A DNA stretch of 64,000 nt, from NCBI GenBank assembly GCA_007644065.1, contig VJWN01000014.1:1178001-1242000 (forward strand), read 5' to 3'. Origin of the DNA: Margaritispora aquatica (Eukaryota; Ascomycota; Leotiomycetes; Helotiales; Discinellaceae). The notes under the pieces were generated by a model that made no database searches, was not told the DNA's origin, and was given only the letters and a program-made list of their open reading frames with translations. Positions 13,001 to 23,770 of this stretch are shown one piece after another (position 1 is the first letter of the stretch; the number at the start of each line of letters is the position of its first letter). The translations under genes and the position numbers were made by a program.

Positions 13001-14509
13001 CTACCAGAGATTATCACTTCAATGTTGGTCACCTCAGAGCAGTTCATTCCTGTGGCAATTACCGACGCGCTCGATTGCCAACTCGCAGCCGCCAGAACTG
13101 GGAAGCGTCCGACAACATCGTCTACTGGAAAAAATGGCGTAATGAATGCGGAGGCTACCCCAGGGACATAAGCTGTCACTGACCAGAGAGAAGTTTTGAG
13201 TCCAGTGTTGGCACCTCGCACCCCATGATAGATTGACTGCAGAATTGGTGGTCCAAATGTAGATCCGTTGTATGCTTTCAGAAGGGACTTGGCAGACACG
13301 GTTGTGAATTGAACTGAGTTCTTGGTAATTGGGACTTGACTTCGATGGAAAACAGTTGCCATGAATGGAACAAATATCAGCGCAACTAAATATGAGAGGT
13401 TGTTCAATGAGGTATTTGGCATAATATTGCGCCAGAAAACTTTAGGTCTCCATCCATTCCATGCGAAACGTTCCTTGGGTAGGAGAGCTTTCTTGAAAGC
13501 GGTAGAGGCGCCCCTTTTCTTCTGTAACGTGAAATCAGATAGCTCCCAGTATGGCTTGACAAGCTCAAAATCCACGATCAGTCGTTTTATCCATTCTGAA
13601 ATAATTTGCGCGAGTACCAGGGGTCCGAAAAGGAAAATCCAATTGACGTTTGAAGTCGCGACAGCGATATATCCTTGCTTTGCATTGAGCACAAGACCAA
13701 GAGCCAGGTAAATTAAGCCACAGAGAAGGTTGAAGAGTACGAAACTGTGAAACCATGGAAATGCAATACTCCTAGGTCTCCAACGAGGCAAATCGTCGGA
13801 GTTGACATTTCGAGCTGGGCCCCTTGAATGAGGTCGCTCATTGGTGTCAATCAGTGGATCTATAGTGTAGCTTTCAGATAGCACGTTTCCGGTCTTATTT
13901 GGTAGCTGAGGATATGTATTGGCATGACGAATACCTTGAGGACTTCGAAGTGGTGCTGCAGTATTAGGGTATGTGTTAGGATATCTGTTTGTAGGAAATC
14001 CTGGCGGAGTAATGGGAGAAGATAGATACGGTGATTCATCGACTGGTGAAATTTCTTTTCTGGGGGCATAACTGGGAGGCAGTACTGGTGCTGTGTTCTC
14101 TGGAGGCGCAACTGGAGAATAAGTAGATCTGTTCAAATTTGAGGCACCCCATGATGAGAAAGAGCTCTGATATGGCGACTGATGACCCTCGGTGTGAGAT
14201 GATGATGCACTGCCGTCAACTGGTGCTCTGAAAACCTGATCTGCGGGTTGATTCCTTGATGTAAATCCAAATGACTGTGGCCGAGGAGGTAAGGGAGGTC
14301 CTGGTTGTGACGAAGCGTATGGGTCGAATGAGGGAGGATGAATTGGCGAAGTTGTACGCGGGTATTGAGGTTGGACAAAGACACTCGTATCTCCAGGAGA
14401 AGATTGATATCGGGGTGCTATAGACTTTGGTTAGTGTTGATGCGAACTTCGGTAATGAGGGAGCTCGCTAACATGCATTGGGGGAACTTCCGACGGGCTT
14501 GCGGTACAT
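10060..14509 (-). CDS. Large DUF3433-type multi-pass membrane protein (about 1448 residues)
   Basis: Three exons: 14509-14473, 14417-11898 and 11849-10060. The first exon encodes only 12 residues (MYRKPVGSSPNA) and the phase-1 junctions rebuild Ser and then Trp. An N-terminal region of about 200 residues is rich in Pro, Ser, Tyr and Gln and probably disordered. It is followed by two similar halves. Each half has paired transmembrane helices near its start (around RSIAFPWFHSFVLFNLL, and LTMEIWFIAVMLVIIAG in the second), a long Asn/Ser/Thr-rich, probably extracytosolic domain, and one more helix near its end. This two-half layout is what I recall for the fungal DUF3433 family, whose function is unknown. 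The stop codon lies inside GGGTGAGT, a perfect donor sequence, so a further 3' exon cannot be excluded. Confidence 0.82.
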
Positions 14510-16542
14510 TTTGTAAATGATAAAAGTTCCACAATCATGACTTAGATTGTGTTTCGAAATTGAAACATAAGATGATGGGTGTGGCTCGTCTTTAAATGAC
14601 CACTCGTGGAGTGGATGAAAATGACCGAGCCGTTTCTTGATACCTTTGAGATCCCAACATGGTGTAGGGAGGAATTTGTCGGATAAAACGCCATGCAGCC
14701 ATCATTGTGTGGAGAGCCTTATTGACTGCAAAGATCAAAGTATGCTCTATCCAATCCAAAGAGCTTATCCAGCGAGCTGAGATTCAATGAACTTGTTTGG
14801 CGTACTGCAGCAAAATATGAACAGGCATTTCCCCAACTGTATGCGAGATGCAAGCTGATCGTCTTCTGAGAAGCACCATCATGGTTGTCAATCCACGTTG
14901 CTAAGCTCTTCTTCAGTCTCAAACTCTCAAACAAATAGCCCTGGTTGATAAAAGCATAGAGATTGGTTTACTCAAACAGAGCTACGTAGTCCGTAGCTTC
15001 TTTCAGCAATGATAAATTATCTTTCACGATTGAGGATAAAGGGTTGGCTTTCAGGCTACAACCCCCCGATTTCCACTCAGTTGTGACTGGGTATATGATC
15101 CTACCAGCCTCATACTGTCCATCGTCCATACGGGAATACGTTTGTTCTCGTGGCCTTGCTGAACCGATGCAACGCTACTTTCATAGTGATCGTTGATAGG
15201 ATGCTATATGCGACGTTCGCATGAAAGGGGCAGTGTTGGGTGTTTTCGGCAGGGTGGCTGAGGTCAGGGACAGTGGATGCTTGAACCCATGAACTGTCAT
15301 GATTTTTGAGATATCAGAGTATTCTGATAGGTATGGATGGATGGGTAGCAAGAAACGACTGTATTGAGCGTTAGTGTTTAGGCGTGATCAGTGGTGCTAC
15401 GAAGTAACGGTTGAGAGAATACGATAGACTCAAAATAAGCAAATCACATGACTTGAACAAGAGATAATTCAATACCTCAGATCGCGGTGCCCTTTACCTA
15501 CCAGGTATGAGTTCAATGTAATGACTTCTCAATGATATATTTCCTGGCCGACATACGATTATTGCATCACAGAAACAGTCACATGATGTCTTTAAGTGCT
15601 CACTCGTGAGACTTATCTTGAAAAGGTCCTCCAAGTAATTGCCGAAGGTTAGCTATTTGTTCCTGAGAAATCCGAGAATACCTAATATAGGCACGCTCTT
15701 GCTCTCGACACGAAGATTCTTGTCCAAACTTCAAAATTCCCGAAAAACACAAGTAGTCCTACTATAATCGCCATTTAAGCGAGTCGACGTCGAAAGCATT
15801 TGAGTCATGACCATGAATTGGAGTCGTTCATAGAGAGTGTGTAGACCCCCTATATCAACCACATCCGACATTCCTCCCTGAAAAGGAGATCTCTACGCAA
15901 GAGCACATTCGCCTTCATCGGATCACCCTTCCTCAAAGCAGTTCTATACCCACCCCACTTCACTTTACAAAACTATCGATAATCAAGCCTGCGAGTATTT
16001 ACCTAAGGTACCACCAGGTTTCTCGCGATGCGGAGCAGATCTGATTTTGCGGGGGAGTTAGGTAGATCCTCCAGATTGGATCTTCGCGTCAGCCGCCCTG
16101 ATCTGCAAGCGAGGATCATGCGGAACGCTTGTGTGATTTAGTGGCTGGGAAAGGAGAGACATTGGCATTGGCATGACTAGTGCTGCGATTTGTGCGTTAG
16201 CCGATGACGGTTGCATGTGTGACAGGTTGGAACAGGGATGGAGCTTTGGGGGTGTTGGAGCTATAGCTGGAGCTCGAGTTGGAGCGCATGCCTGAATCGT
16301 GGGGAAAAGTATGGGATGAAAACATGCCGATGAGCAATGCTTTGTTTGACACAATTCGATGTATTAGATCCTCATCCCATATACACACCCTGACTACCAC
16401 ATAGATTACACCCCCACTACTGACTAACTGACTGCCCGCTGACTCCAATCTAGAACCCTGAAATATGGTATCATAGCAAAGTATCATTCAAATACACATC
16501 TACTCCTCTCTGTTCGCCCTCTGATGGTGTTCACAGAACACT
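14510..16542. other. Intergenic stretch between DUF3433 gene and MFS gene
   Basis: No gene seen over 2 kb. Short open frames at 14719-14934 and 16058-16487 lack recognisable content. An ACCTAAGGTACC partial palindrome lies near 16010. Confidence 0.45.
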
Positions 16543-18207
16543 CTACAACAAGATCGGATTGCCCTTCTGCTCTACCGCCTCAACAACACCAGCATTGCTG
16601 CCCGGTCGCTTAACTTGAACCGCAACACTGGATCTGCGACCGCCAGTAACAACCGAAGCGCGTCTACCACCGTGCTCATCAATGATAGCGTCCTTCTCGG
16701 TGGTATAGTGGACATAGTTGATAGCACCACCAACTGCTCCTCCCCAGGCGGAACCACGACGACCGGCAGTATCAGCAGCAACGACGATGTCCTTGACTCG
16801 CATGATGTTGCGGCCGTGCGTGAACCAGTGGAAGAAGCAGTAGCCGAACACGTAGACGAAACCCACGAGCGGAATGACCATGGAAATTCTGGTGGAGGCA
16901 CCATCTGCGACGGCACCCTGGATAGGTGGGAAGACTGCTCCTCCTGCGACACCCATGACGAGAATACCAGCACCGCGACGAGTGTGAACACCAAGATCTA
17001 CAAATTGTTAGTTTCGTGTGAATTTTGAGATAGGTAGAATAATTACGTACTGGCTGTTCCCATAGTGAAGATAGTAGGATACATAGGAGCCATAAGGAAA
17101 TAGGTTACCATCAAGACGGCGACACCACCCGTGCCCTCAAGACCAGCTGCAGCTGCGCAGAAAGCAATGACCAGTGCTGAGTAGACAATCATGATGAATG
17201 CTGGGGCAAAGACGAACGCAATGGCAACAGCGACGAATCGACCAACAGTGAAGATGATCAAAGCGTAGGACAAGAAGTTCGAAGCTTGAGGCTTGGAGTA
17301 TCCACCGTTCTCAGTGACGTAGTTGATGAAGAAAGCACCGATTGTGACCTGGGCACCGACGTATGCGAATTGAGCACCAAAGGCAAAGAACATGTTGTAT
17401 TGCTTCCAGATGGAGCCAGCACCGATTTGGTTTCCATGCTCGTCAACAGCAAGAATCTCGATGTTCGCATTTTCCGCAAGAGTGGCTTCCGAGACTTCGG
17501 GAAGCTTGGTGAAGATGAACAGACAGGCGACTGCGACACCGAGGCAGGCGACTGCGAGGTAGACATATTGCACGTTGGTCAAGTTGTTTGCGTTTTCACC
17601 TGTGAAGAAGTACTTGGAGGCGATAAGAGGACCAACGAAAGAGGCAACACCGTTCCAGGACTGACAGAATTGCAGACGGATGGAGGCAGATGCTGGGTCA
17701 CCAATAATGACTGCATAGGAGTTGGCTGAGGTTTCGAGTGTTGCAAGACCGCAGGCAATGACGAAGGTGCAGGCGAGGAAACCACCATAAGAGGCAAGCT
17801 TGTTGTCTGCTGTGGTGAAATGTGCGGTGGGCCAGAAGAAGACAGCACCCAAAGAGTATAGAGTCAATCCCATCAAGATGGTGACCTTGTATCCCTTGCG
17901 CTTAAGCACTTCAGCTGCAACTGGGGAGAAGAGGAAGTAACTGTTAATGTTAGCGTGGCATATGATGGAAATTTCGAAAGTTAACTTACCCTCCACCAAA
18001 GTACATAACTTGAAGACCAGTAGACTGAAGTTTGGTAATGCTCAACACGGCCTGGAAATGGGAGTTGAGGACATCAAGAAGACCATAAGAGAAACCCCAC
18101 AGAAAGAAGAGAAGTGTGATCAAGAAGACTGGATAAGCGAGCTTTCTGCCAGTCAAGAATCCTCCTTCTATCGTTCCCCCAGTACTGATCATAGCACCAC
18201 CTGCCAT
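16543..18207 (-). CDS. MFS sugar transporter, FucP-like (fucose/galactose/glucose:H+ symporter type)
   Basis: Three exons: 18207-17990, 17940-17051 and 16997-16543; phases 2 and 1 join cleanly to give 520 residues. Twelve transmembrane helices can be counted. The first helix carries FFLWGFSYGLLDVLNSHFQ, the equivalent of the FFLWGF...D.L..H signature of FucP-type permeases, with the Asp and His-Phe-Gln retained. Glu in LETSANSY in the middle of the N-half also fits this group. Such proteins import hexoses or deoxyhexoses across the plasma membrane by proton symport. A hydrophilic tail of about 80 residues with a Gly/Arg/Ser-rich part ends the protein. The upstream region holds four GCGGGG sites, suggesting carbon-source control. 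The substrate cannot be fixed from sequence alone. Confidence 0.88.
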
Positions 18208-18764
18208 TGTGAATGTTGTTTTGGAGTGAAAGTTCGGTAAAAGCTAGAACTGCTGTGTGTAGAATGGATTTCCTGAGCTGAAAATCCAATGGATGCAGAT
18301 GCAGATGTGAATGTTGAACATTGGAGGGCAGATTGAAACATCTTATACAAAAGCTTCATATCATGTCGGAAGCGGCCCAGGACGCTATCATCATCACCCG
18401 TCCCATCGTTAGAGCGCTACCGACAGCAGTTGATCCCAATCGATGGGCCAATTGATCGGCTTCTGAAAACTCTATCCCAGCAAGCCATGCTTGCCACCTC
18501 TTTGTGGGAAATCAAATGGGAAACTTGGAGATCGTCAAATTCACTCGACTGCCATACTAAACCGCAAGTGTAATTGGCTAATGCTCTAGCCAAGAAAGAT
18601 GCTCGCTCACTTTCCCGCTTCCATATCTCTGAGAAAGGTGCTCATGTGCCCATTGTACCCAGTGCCCACCTAGCAGAGATCGTAAGCTAAACCTCGTATG
18701 ATTTAGAGCACTGGTAGTTGAGTGCAGGTATTTGCCATGAATGGAAGTTTGAGCGACGATTATG

Positions 18765-18968
18765 GCGGGGAAGGTTCAGCGGCGTCCTTGGCGGGGTGTG
18801 GTTTCGATTGCGGGGGCGGTTTGTGTAGGTAGAAATACCCGACACATCGAGCTAGTGATTTCGAAGCTTCTCATAGGTTGAAGCTTCAAGCCAGCTTGAA
18901 GGCCAGGCCTATCGAAATTTAGTGCCGATATGAAGCCGTGGTGCATTGGAGGAGACTTACTGGCGGGG
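18765..18968. promoter_or_regulatory. Cluster of CreA-like carbon-repression sites
   Basis: GCGGGG, which fits the CreA/Cre1 consensus SYGGRG, occurs on the plus strand at 18765-18770, 18791-18796, 18810-18815 and 18963-18968. They lie 560-760 bases upstream of the start of the minus-strand FucP-type transporter. Clustered sites of this kind are known to mediate glucose repression in ascomycetes; activity here is inferred. Confidence 0.45.
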
Positions 18969-19085
18969 CGTTGTGAGCGTGCCTAGAGGTGGAGAAGCGG
19001 GTTTTGGAGGAAAGAGTTGAGAGACGGGGAGAATACTTGGAGGAGGAGGAGAAATTGGGGAGGAAGATCGGGGGCGGGAACTATT

Positions 19086-19109
19086 GAAAGTTCTAGAAAC
19101 CTTCTAGAA
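19086..19109. promoter_or_regulatory. Heat-shock-element-like array
   Basis: The sequence shows GAA-ag-TTC-ta-GAA with exact 2-base spacing (19086-19098), then after a 3-base gap TTC-ta-GAA (19102-19109). Three perfectly spaced nGAAn units are the usual minimum for Hsf1 binding. It lies between the divergently read transporter and amidase genes, so its target is uncertain. Confidence 0.45.
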
Positions 19110-20325
19110 CAAGTTACTAAGGTAAATACTTTTTAGTTGAACTAACTATGAAGCTTAACCCCTTTTCAATTTGAATATTGGGTTGGGTAAGTTTGTGACA
19201 ACAGCATTGTTGCTAACTTACGATGCAGTTTATTGCGACCTGCTTTCAAAACATTGTACAATTTGTTCGGAAGAGCTTTCTAACATGTCTTGGAAGTGCA
19301 TATCGTGGCTTTTCGATCCTGTGAAGGATTGGACGCCTTATAATAATGCCGAGCTTTTCAACAAATACTCCCATTATTTCGGCGAGAAGAACAGGCGATA
19401 GCCTGCCATTTGCCTTAAATACAATTTCATGACAAAGGGTATTTGAGCCTCAACTTAGACTTCAACCAAGATTCCGCTAGAACACTGCTAGAAGCCAATT
19501 TCCGACCTAGAAGCTGCAAGCGTATGGCATGGTTTGTAAAACTCGAAATTCGGTCCGACTGTTGCTCTTCCTGCAGATGTATAGTCTAGATCATCGGAAG
19601 ATACCCAGATCGTGCATCCAGGTTGCGCGAATTGTCACTAGACATTGTTTCCTTGAAGGTTGCATTCAACTTCGCACGAAATGAAACATTGAGAATAATG
19701 TCTTGGGTTTGGTGGCCAACCAAACCTCTTGATTACGTAGGATTGTTTGTCCATTTTGCGAGAACATCGGTTCCAGCACGAACAGCGGTTGCTCTGTATC
19801 GCTTTGATATGCATCGATCAAGCCTCAACAGGTAATTTTGTGCACAGTAGAAATGCTGTACTCGGATTCAAATGCCACGGTGCTGATGTTGTTATGAATC
19901 ATGATTGTTGGGTCCTCAACTTGAGGCCGGCATGAAACCATACAACCAATAAAGTGGCCGTCATTTTTACGAAACGACAAACAAATACCTTTCATCATCG
20001 CTAGCGCTGGCTTTGGTATGAAAAACATGTATTGGAGTTGTAGAGCTGGCTGCGGTACGTGCAAACAGATTTTCTGATTCCGACAATGGGAGGAAGGGAA
20101 AGAAGATGAATACCTAAGTTTTACGGCTCAGTTCAGTTACAATTCTGCCCCTTCGCACCGCCCCCCTTTTAAGCGGGAAGTACTCGGAAGGACTTCCTTC
20201 ATCGACTCTAGCGAAATCCTTCAACCGTGCAAGATAACATATAGCTTTCCCCGCCAACTTTCTTATCAATCCCACCCCTCGTGCAATGGATTGTCGTTCT
20301 GTATCCTGCCGTTGAAATAACCGTG

Positions 20326-20331
20326 TATATA
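20326..20331 (+). promoter_or_regulatory. TATA-like box of the amidase gene
   Basis: TATATA lies 76 bases before the amidase ATG at 20407 and is followed by a pyrimidine-rich leader, a usual core-promoter arrangement in fungi. Confidence 0.4.
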
Positions 20332-20406
20332 GCAAGCAATGCAAACCATTCAACTCATTCTCTTCAGTTCCATTTCGCGTGAAAGTGTCTTCTGAACTAA
20401 TCTATC

Positions 20407-22313
20407 ATGGCTGAAATACCACTAGTTACCATCGTCACAGGAGCAACATGGCAAGAAGTTGCAGCAGACAGACAGAAATTCCGCGACTCGACAATTTCAG
20501 CTATCGAGCCGGCTCTGCCTGAGATCACAGACCTCCCAGTGAATACGATTCCGCTAGCAAAACAGTACTTGACAACGGAAGAGGTTAAAATTACTGAGAC
20601 TACGGTCGAAGAGTTGGTGGTAAAGCTTGCGAGTGCAGAATTGAGTGCCGTGGTTGTGACGAAAGCCTTCCTTCGTAGAGCGGCGCTTGCACACAAAGCT
20701 GTAAGGAATTTTGCGCCATGTAAGATTATATACGCCAAGGCTAACAGTCACTAGACCAATTGCATTACCGAACTGCTTCCAAGACGAGCTCTCGAACGAG
20801 CGCAATACTTAGATACATATCTAAAAGATAATGACAAACCGCTTGGTCCGCTACACGGTATTCCGATTAGTGTGAAGGAGCATGTTGGGATGAAAGGTCT
20901 GAACAACGATGCTGGATTTGTTGCATGGGTTGGGACGATACCACATGAGGATGTGTATATCTTACAGGTCTTGTGGAATGCGGGGGCGGTGTTTTATGCG
21001 AGGACGACTCAACCACAGAGCTTGATGCATCTGGAGACGAGCAGCAATTTATATGGGTATGTATCGAGTCCAAAGGCGAAAGATAGAGTGAGGCATTGAT
21101 TGATGAGCACAGAGTCACGACAAATCCATTCAATTCGAGTCTTACCCCAGGTGGATCGTCGGGAGGTGAAGGAGCATTAGTCGGATTTCGTGGCAGTTGT
21201 TTGGGAATTGGCACAGATATCGGTGGCTCCATCAGGAGTCCTGCAGCGAATAATGGTTTGAGTTGCGGTCATTTCCATTATACACTCACTAACATGCACA
21301 AAAGGAGTCTATGGCATGAAACCAACATCAGGTCGCCTACCCAACGGAGGCTTAGCAGCTACACAACAGGGTGAAGAACAAATCGTTCCCGCAATTGGCC
21401 CTCTCTCTACCAGTCTCGAAGGATGCAAGATCTTCATCAAAACCCTCCTGGATGCGAAGCCATGGTATACAGAGCCTTGGCTACTTCCATTTCCTTGGAG
21501 CAACGAGAATTTCTTCCCAGTTGGGAAAAGGTTGAAAGTGGCAGTCATGTGGGATGATGGAGTAGTCAAGCCGCACCCACCTGTTACTCGAGCACTTCAG
21601 CAAGTGGTTGAGAAGCTGAAGGCGAAGGGCAATGTCGATATCGTGGAGTGGAAGCCATACAAACATGATCTCGCATGGGAGATAATCGTAAGTTTCCCGC
21701 TTAAGAAACAACTCATCACTGACATAACAAGGCGAATCTGTATTTTGCCGATGGCGGAGACGAGGAAATGGCCGCCATCAATGCCTCGGGAGAACCACTG
21801 CGTCCTCTCACCAAACACATACTAACGGACAATCCGCACCTAGAGCACCACACCATCGCCTCTCTCTGGGCCGCAACAATTCGTCGCGAACAATACCGAG
21901 CCGAGTACGCGGCTCTCTGGAACAAAACAGCCACCTCTACTGGTCCCAATGGCGCACCCGAAGGAATGGTCGATGTGATTCTCTGTCCAGTCGGACCCAG
22001 CGCGGCGCCCAAGATCGATACCGCGAAATGGTGGGGATATACGTCGCAGTGGAATCTGCTCGATTATCCTGCTCTTATATTCCCAGTCGATAAAGTTGAT
22101 GTGGAGAAAGATGCAGCAAAGGTGGATTATGAGCCAAGGAATGAGAAGGATAAGTTTAACTGGGACTTGTGGGTTGAGCATAGAGCGGAGGGGTATAAAG
22201 ACGCGCCTGTTAGCTTGCAATTCGTGGGACGTAGATATGAAGATGAGAAAGTCATCCAAGCGTTAGAGATCGTGAAAGAGGAGGTTGGATTGCCATTTGT
22301 GAAATATTTATAG
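20407..22313 (+). CDS. Amidase-signature enzyme (general amidase/acetamidase type)
   Basis: Five exons: 20407-20700, 20755-21056, 21113-21255, 21305-21687 and 21732-22313; total 567 residues, the usual size of fungal amidases. The amidase-signature Ser-cisSer-Lys triad is intact: Lys139 in ISVKEH, Ser214 in PGGSSGGE and nucleophile Ser238 in TDIGGSIRSP. The spacing matches fatty-acid amide hydrolase. The enzyme hydrolyses carboxylic amides to acid and ammonia in the cytosol; relatives serve in use of acetamide and other amides as nitrogen source. No signal peptide or membrane anchor is visible. The substrate is not predictable. The AT-rich mobile element begins 380 bases downstream. Confidence 0.93.
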
Positions 22314-22690
22314 TTAATATACAACTTTAATTTCTGGCAAATCCTGTATGTTTCAATATGATCCGTAACTATGGAGAGGAAGCTTCCAGGTTGGTTCCCG
22401 CCACCTCACTTTACACGTTGATGATCATGTGATACAAAACCCACCTCACATAAGGTACATCAGGTGAGGTACTTACTCTCCTTATTAGACGAAGGTTTAA
22501 ACATAAGCAGGATGCATTAGTGGATACACCATTAAAGCTTGTTTGCGTCCACACCACATGAACACCACTATCACTACTATTATTTACCTTGCAATCCGCA
22601 TCAGCCTCGAGACATGAAGTCTCCAAGAACTACTTCAGGCATAGATTTACAGCCAAATAAGGAAGACTTCGCAAAACATAAATACACAAG
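22314..22690. other. Intergenic stretch between amidase and mobile element
   Basis: No gene seen. It contains GGTACATCAGGTGAGGTAC-type partial repeats near 22455-22475. Confidence 0.4.
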
Positions 22691-22963
22691 CCCTACGGAA
22701 GCAGGTGCGTCACATATTATGACCAAAATCACTATATGCAATGGCGATCTCGTTATAATATATAGTAACTCGGTTTCGAGTATAACGAAGGTTTGTAAGT
22801 GGATTTTCACTTCGTTATAATTAATAGTAAGAATCACTATACTACTAGTCTTATAATATATCTTACTATACTTTATAACGGCCTCGTTATATAGATATAT
22901 CGTATCCGGATCCTTCGTATAATATAAAACAGACGGTACCCGGATATTTTGCCACCGCAAATA

Positions 22964-22998
22964 CCTTATTCCCCTTATTCCCCTTATTCCCCTTATTC
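22964..22998. repeat. Tandem 9-bp repeat
   Basis: Four copies of CCTTATTCC in direct tandem inside the inverted-repeat element, followed by a CTT run. Confidence 0.85.
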
Positions 22999-23049
22999 TT
23001 CTTCTTCATTCCCTTTCGAATTCGTTCTCTTATAGACTTTTATAGACAG

Positions 23050-23155
23050 TAGATCCAAAGGTAGGTAGCAAATCCAGCAGATCCAGCAGATCTAAAGGTA
23101 GGTCAGTAGCAGATCCAAAGGTAAGTAGTAGATCCAAAGGTAGATCGGTAGTAGA
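23050..23155. repeat. Degenerate AGATCCAAAGGTAG tandem repeats
   Basis: Several imperfect copies of a unit like AGATCCAAAGGTAGGTAG follow one another inside the inverted-repeat element, some reduced to AGATCCAGC. No coding sense. Confidence 0.7.
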
Positions 23156-23171
23156 TCTAGAGACAGTATAT

Positions 23172-23206
23172 AGATTCGTAGATAGATTCGTAGATAGATT
23201 CGTAGG
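23172..23206. repeat. Tandem 12-bp repeat
   Basis: Three copies of AGATTCGTAGAT in tandem, the last incomplete, inside the inverted-repeat element. Confidence 0.85.
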
Positions 23207-23439
23207 CTAAGGTTTTAAATATATAGTAAGAGTCGTTAGAAAAGAATCTTTATTTTTTAAAGTGAAAGTCGTTATAAAAAAAATTATTATCAAAGTCCGA
23301 AAAGTAGCTACAAAATAAGTCGACCTTCGTTATGATTAATAGCAAAGTCCGTCATAACCTTTGAGAATTCGCGTTATTTATTATAACGATTAATATAACG
23401 GACTTCACCATTAATTATGACGGAGTTGCTTCCGTAGGG

Positions 23440-23770
23440 AAGACAGCTCGTTATATGCAAAGAAACCTGAGAAACCTAACCTACCTACGTAGTAGCCACT
23501 AACAACGCGACAAGACACCGTAAATCGAGCTGCTAGGTATATTTCTTCCCATTCTAGATTTTCCGTACGAATAGAAGTACAGGCCGCTTAGAAGCCATTG
23601 ATAGTGCTGCAGAGAGGCCGATTATCACTTTGGCATGGAATGCACGCGCAAAGAAGAACCTAGGATGCTGGCGTCGTTAACGAACAAAAGAAGCATCTTG
23701 TTCGTAAATAATGACTTTCAGGCATTATTCATTATCATAACGTCGATACAACATCAGCTACCTATATACA
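23440..23770. other. Intergenic stretch downstream of the element
   Basis: No gene seen; probably the 3' region of the minus-strand gene that ends at 23771. Confidence 0.4.

Larger units (their letters stand above)
18208..20406. other. Long divergent intergenic region between transporter and amidase
   Basis: No gene seen over 2.2 kb. It holds the transporter's putative CreA-like sites, a heat-shock-element-like array and a TATA-like box for the amidase (separate entries). The open frames at 19171-19401 and 19623-19835 have no ATG start or recognisable content. Confidence 0.5.
22691..23439. mobile_element. AT-rich non-autonomous inverted-repeat element (MITE-like)
   Basis: A 13-bp perfect terminal inverted repeat, CCCTACGGAAGCA, occurs at 22691-22703 and as its reverse complement at 23427-23439. 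Similarity continues inward (CGTCA at the next matching position, then AT-rich). The trinucleotide AAG flanks both ends (22688-22690 and 23440-23442), a possible target-site duplication. The interior is very AT-rich and built of degenerate CGTTATAAT/ATTATAACG motifs and short tandem repeats, with no transposase frame. It is best read as a non-autonomous or badly decayed DNA transposon, perhaps mutated by RIP. The superfamily cannot be named. Confidence 0.6.

Noticed and set aside
19171..19835. Short frames between transporter and amidase
   Set aside because: No ATG start for the first, no known content in any, and no splice signals linking them.
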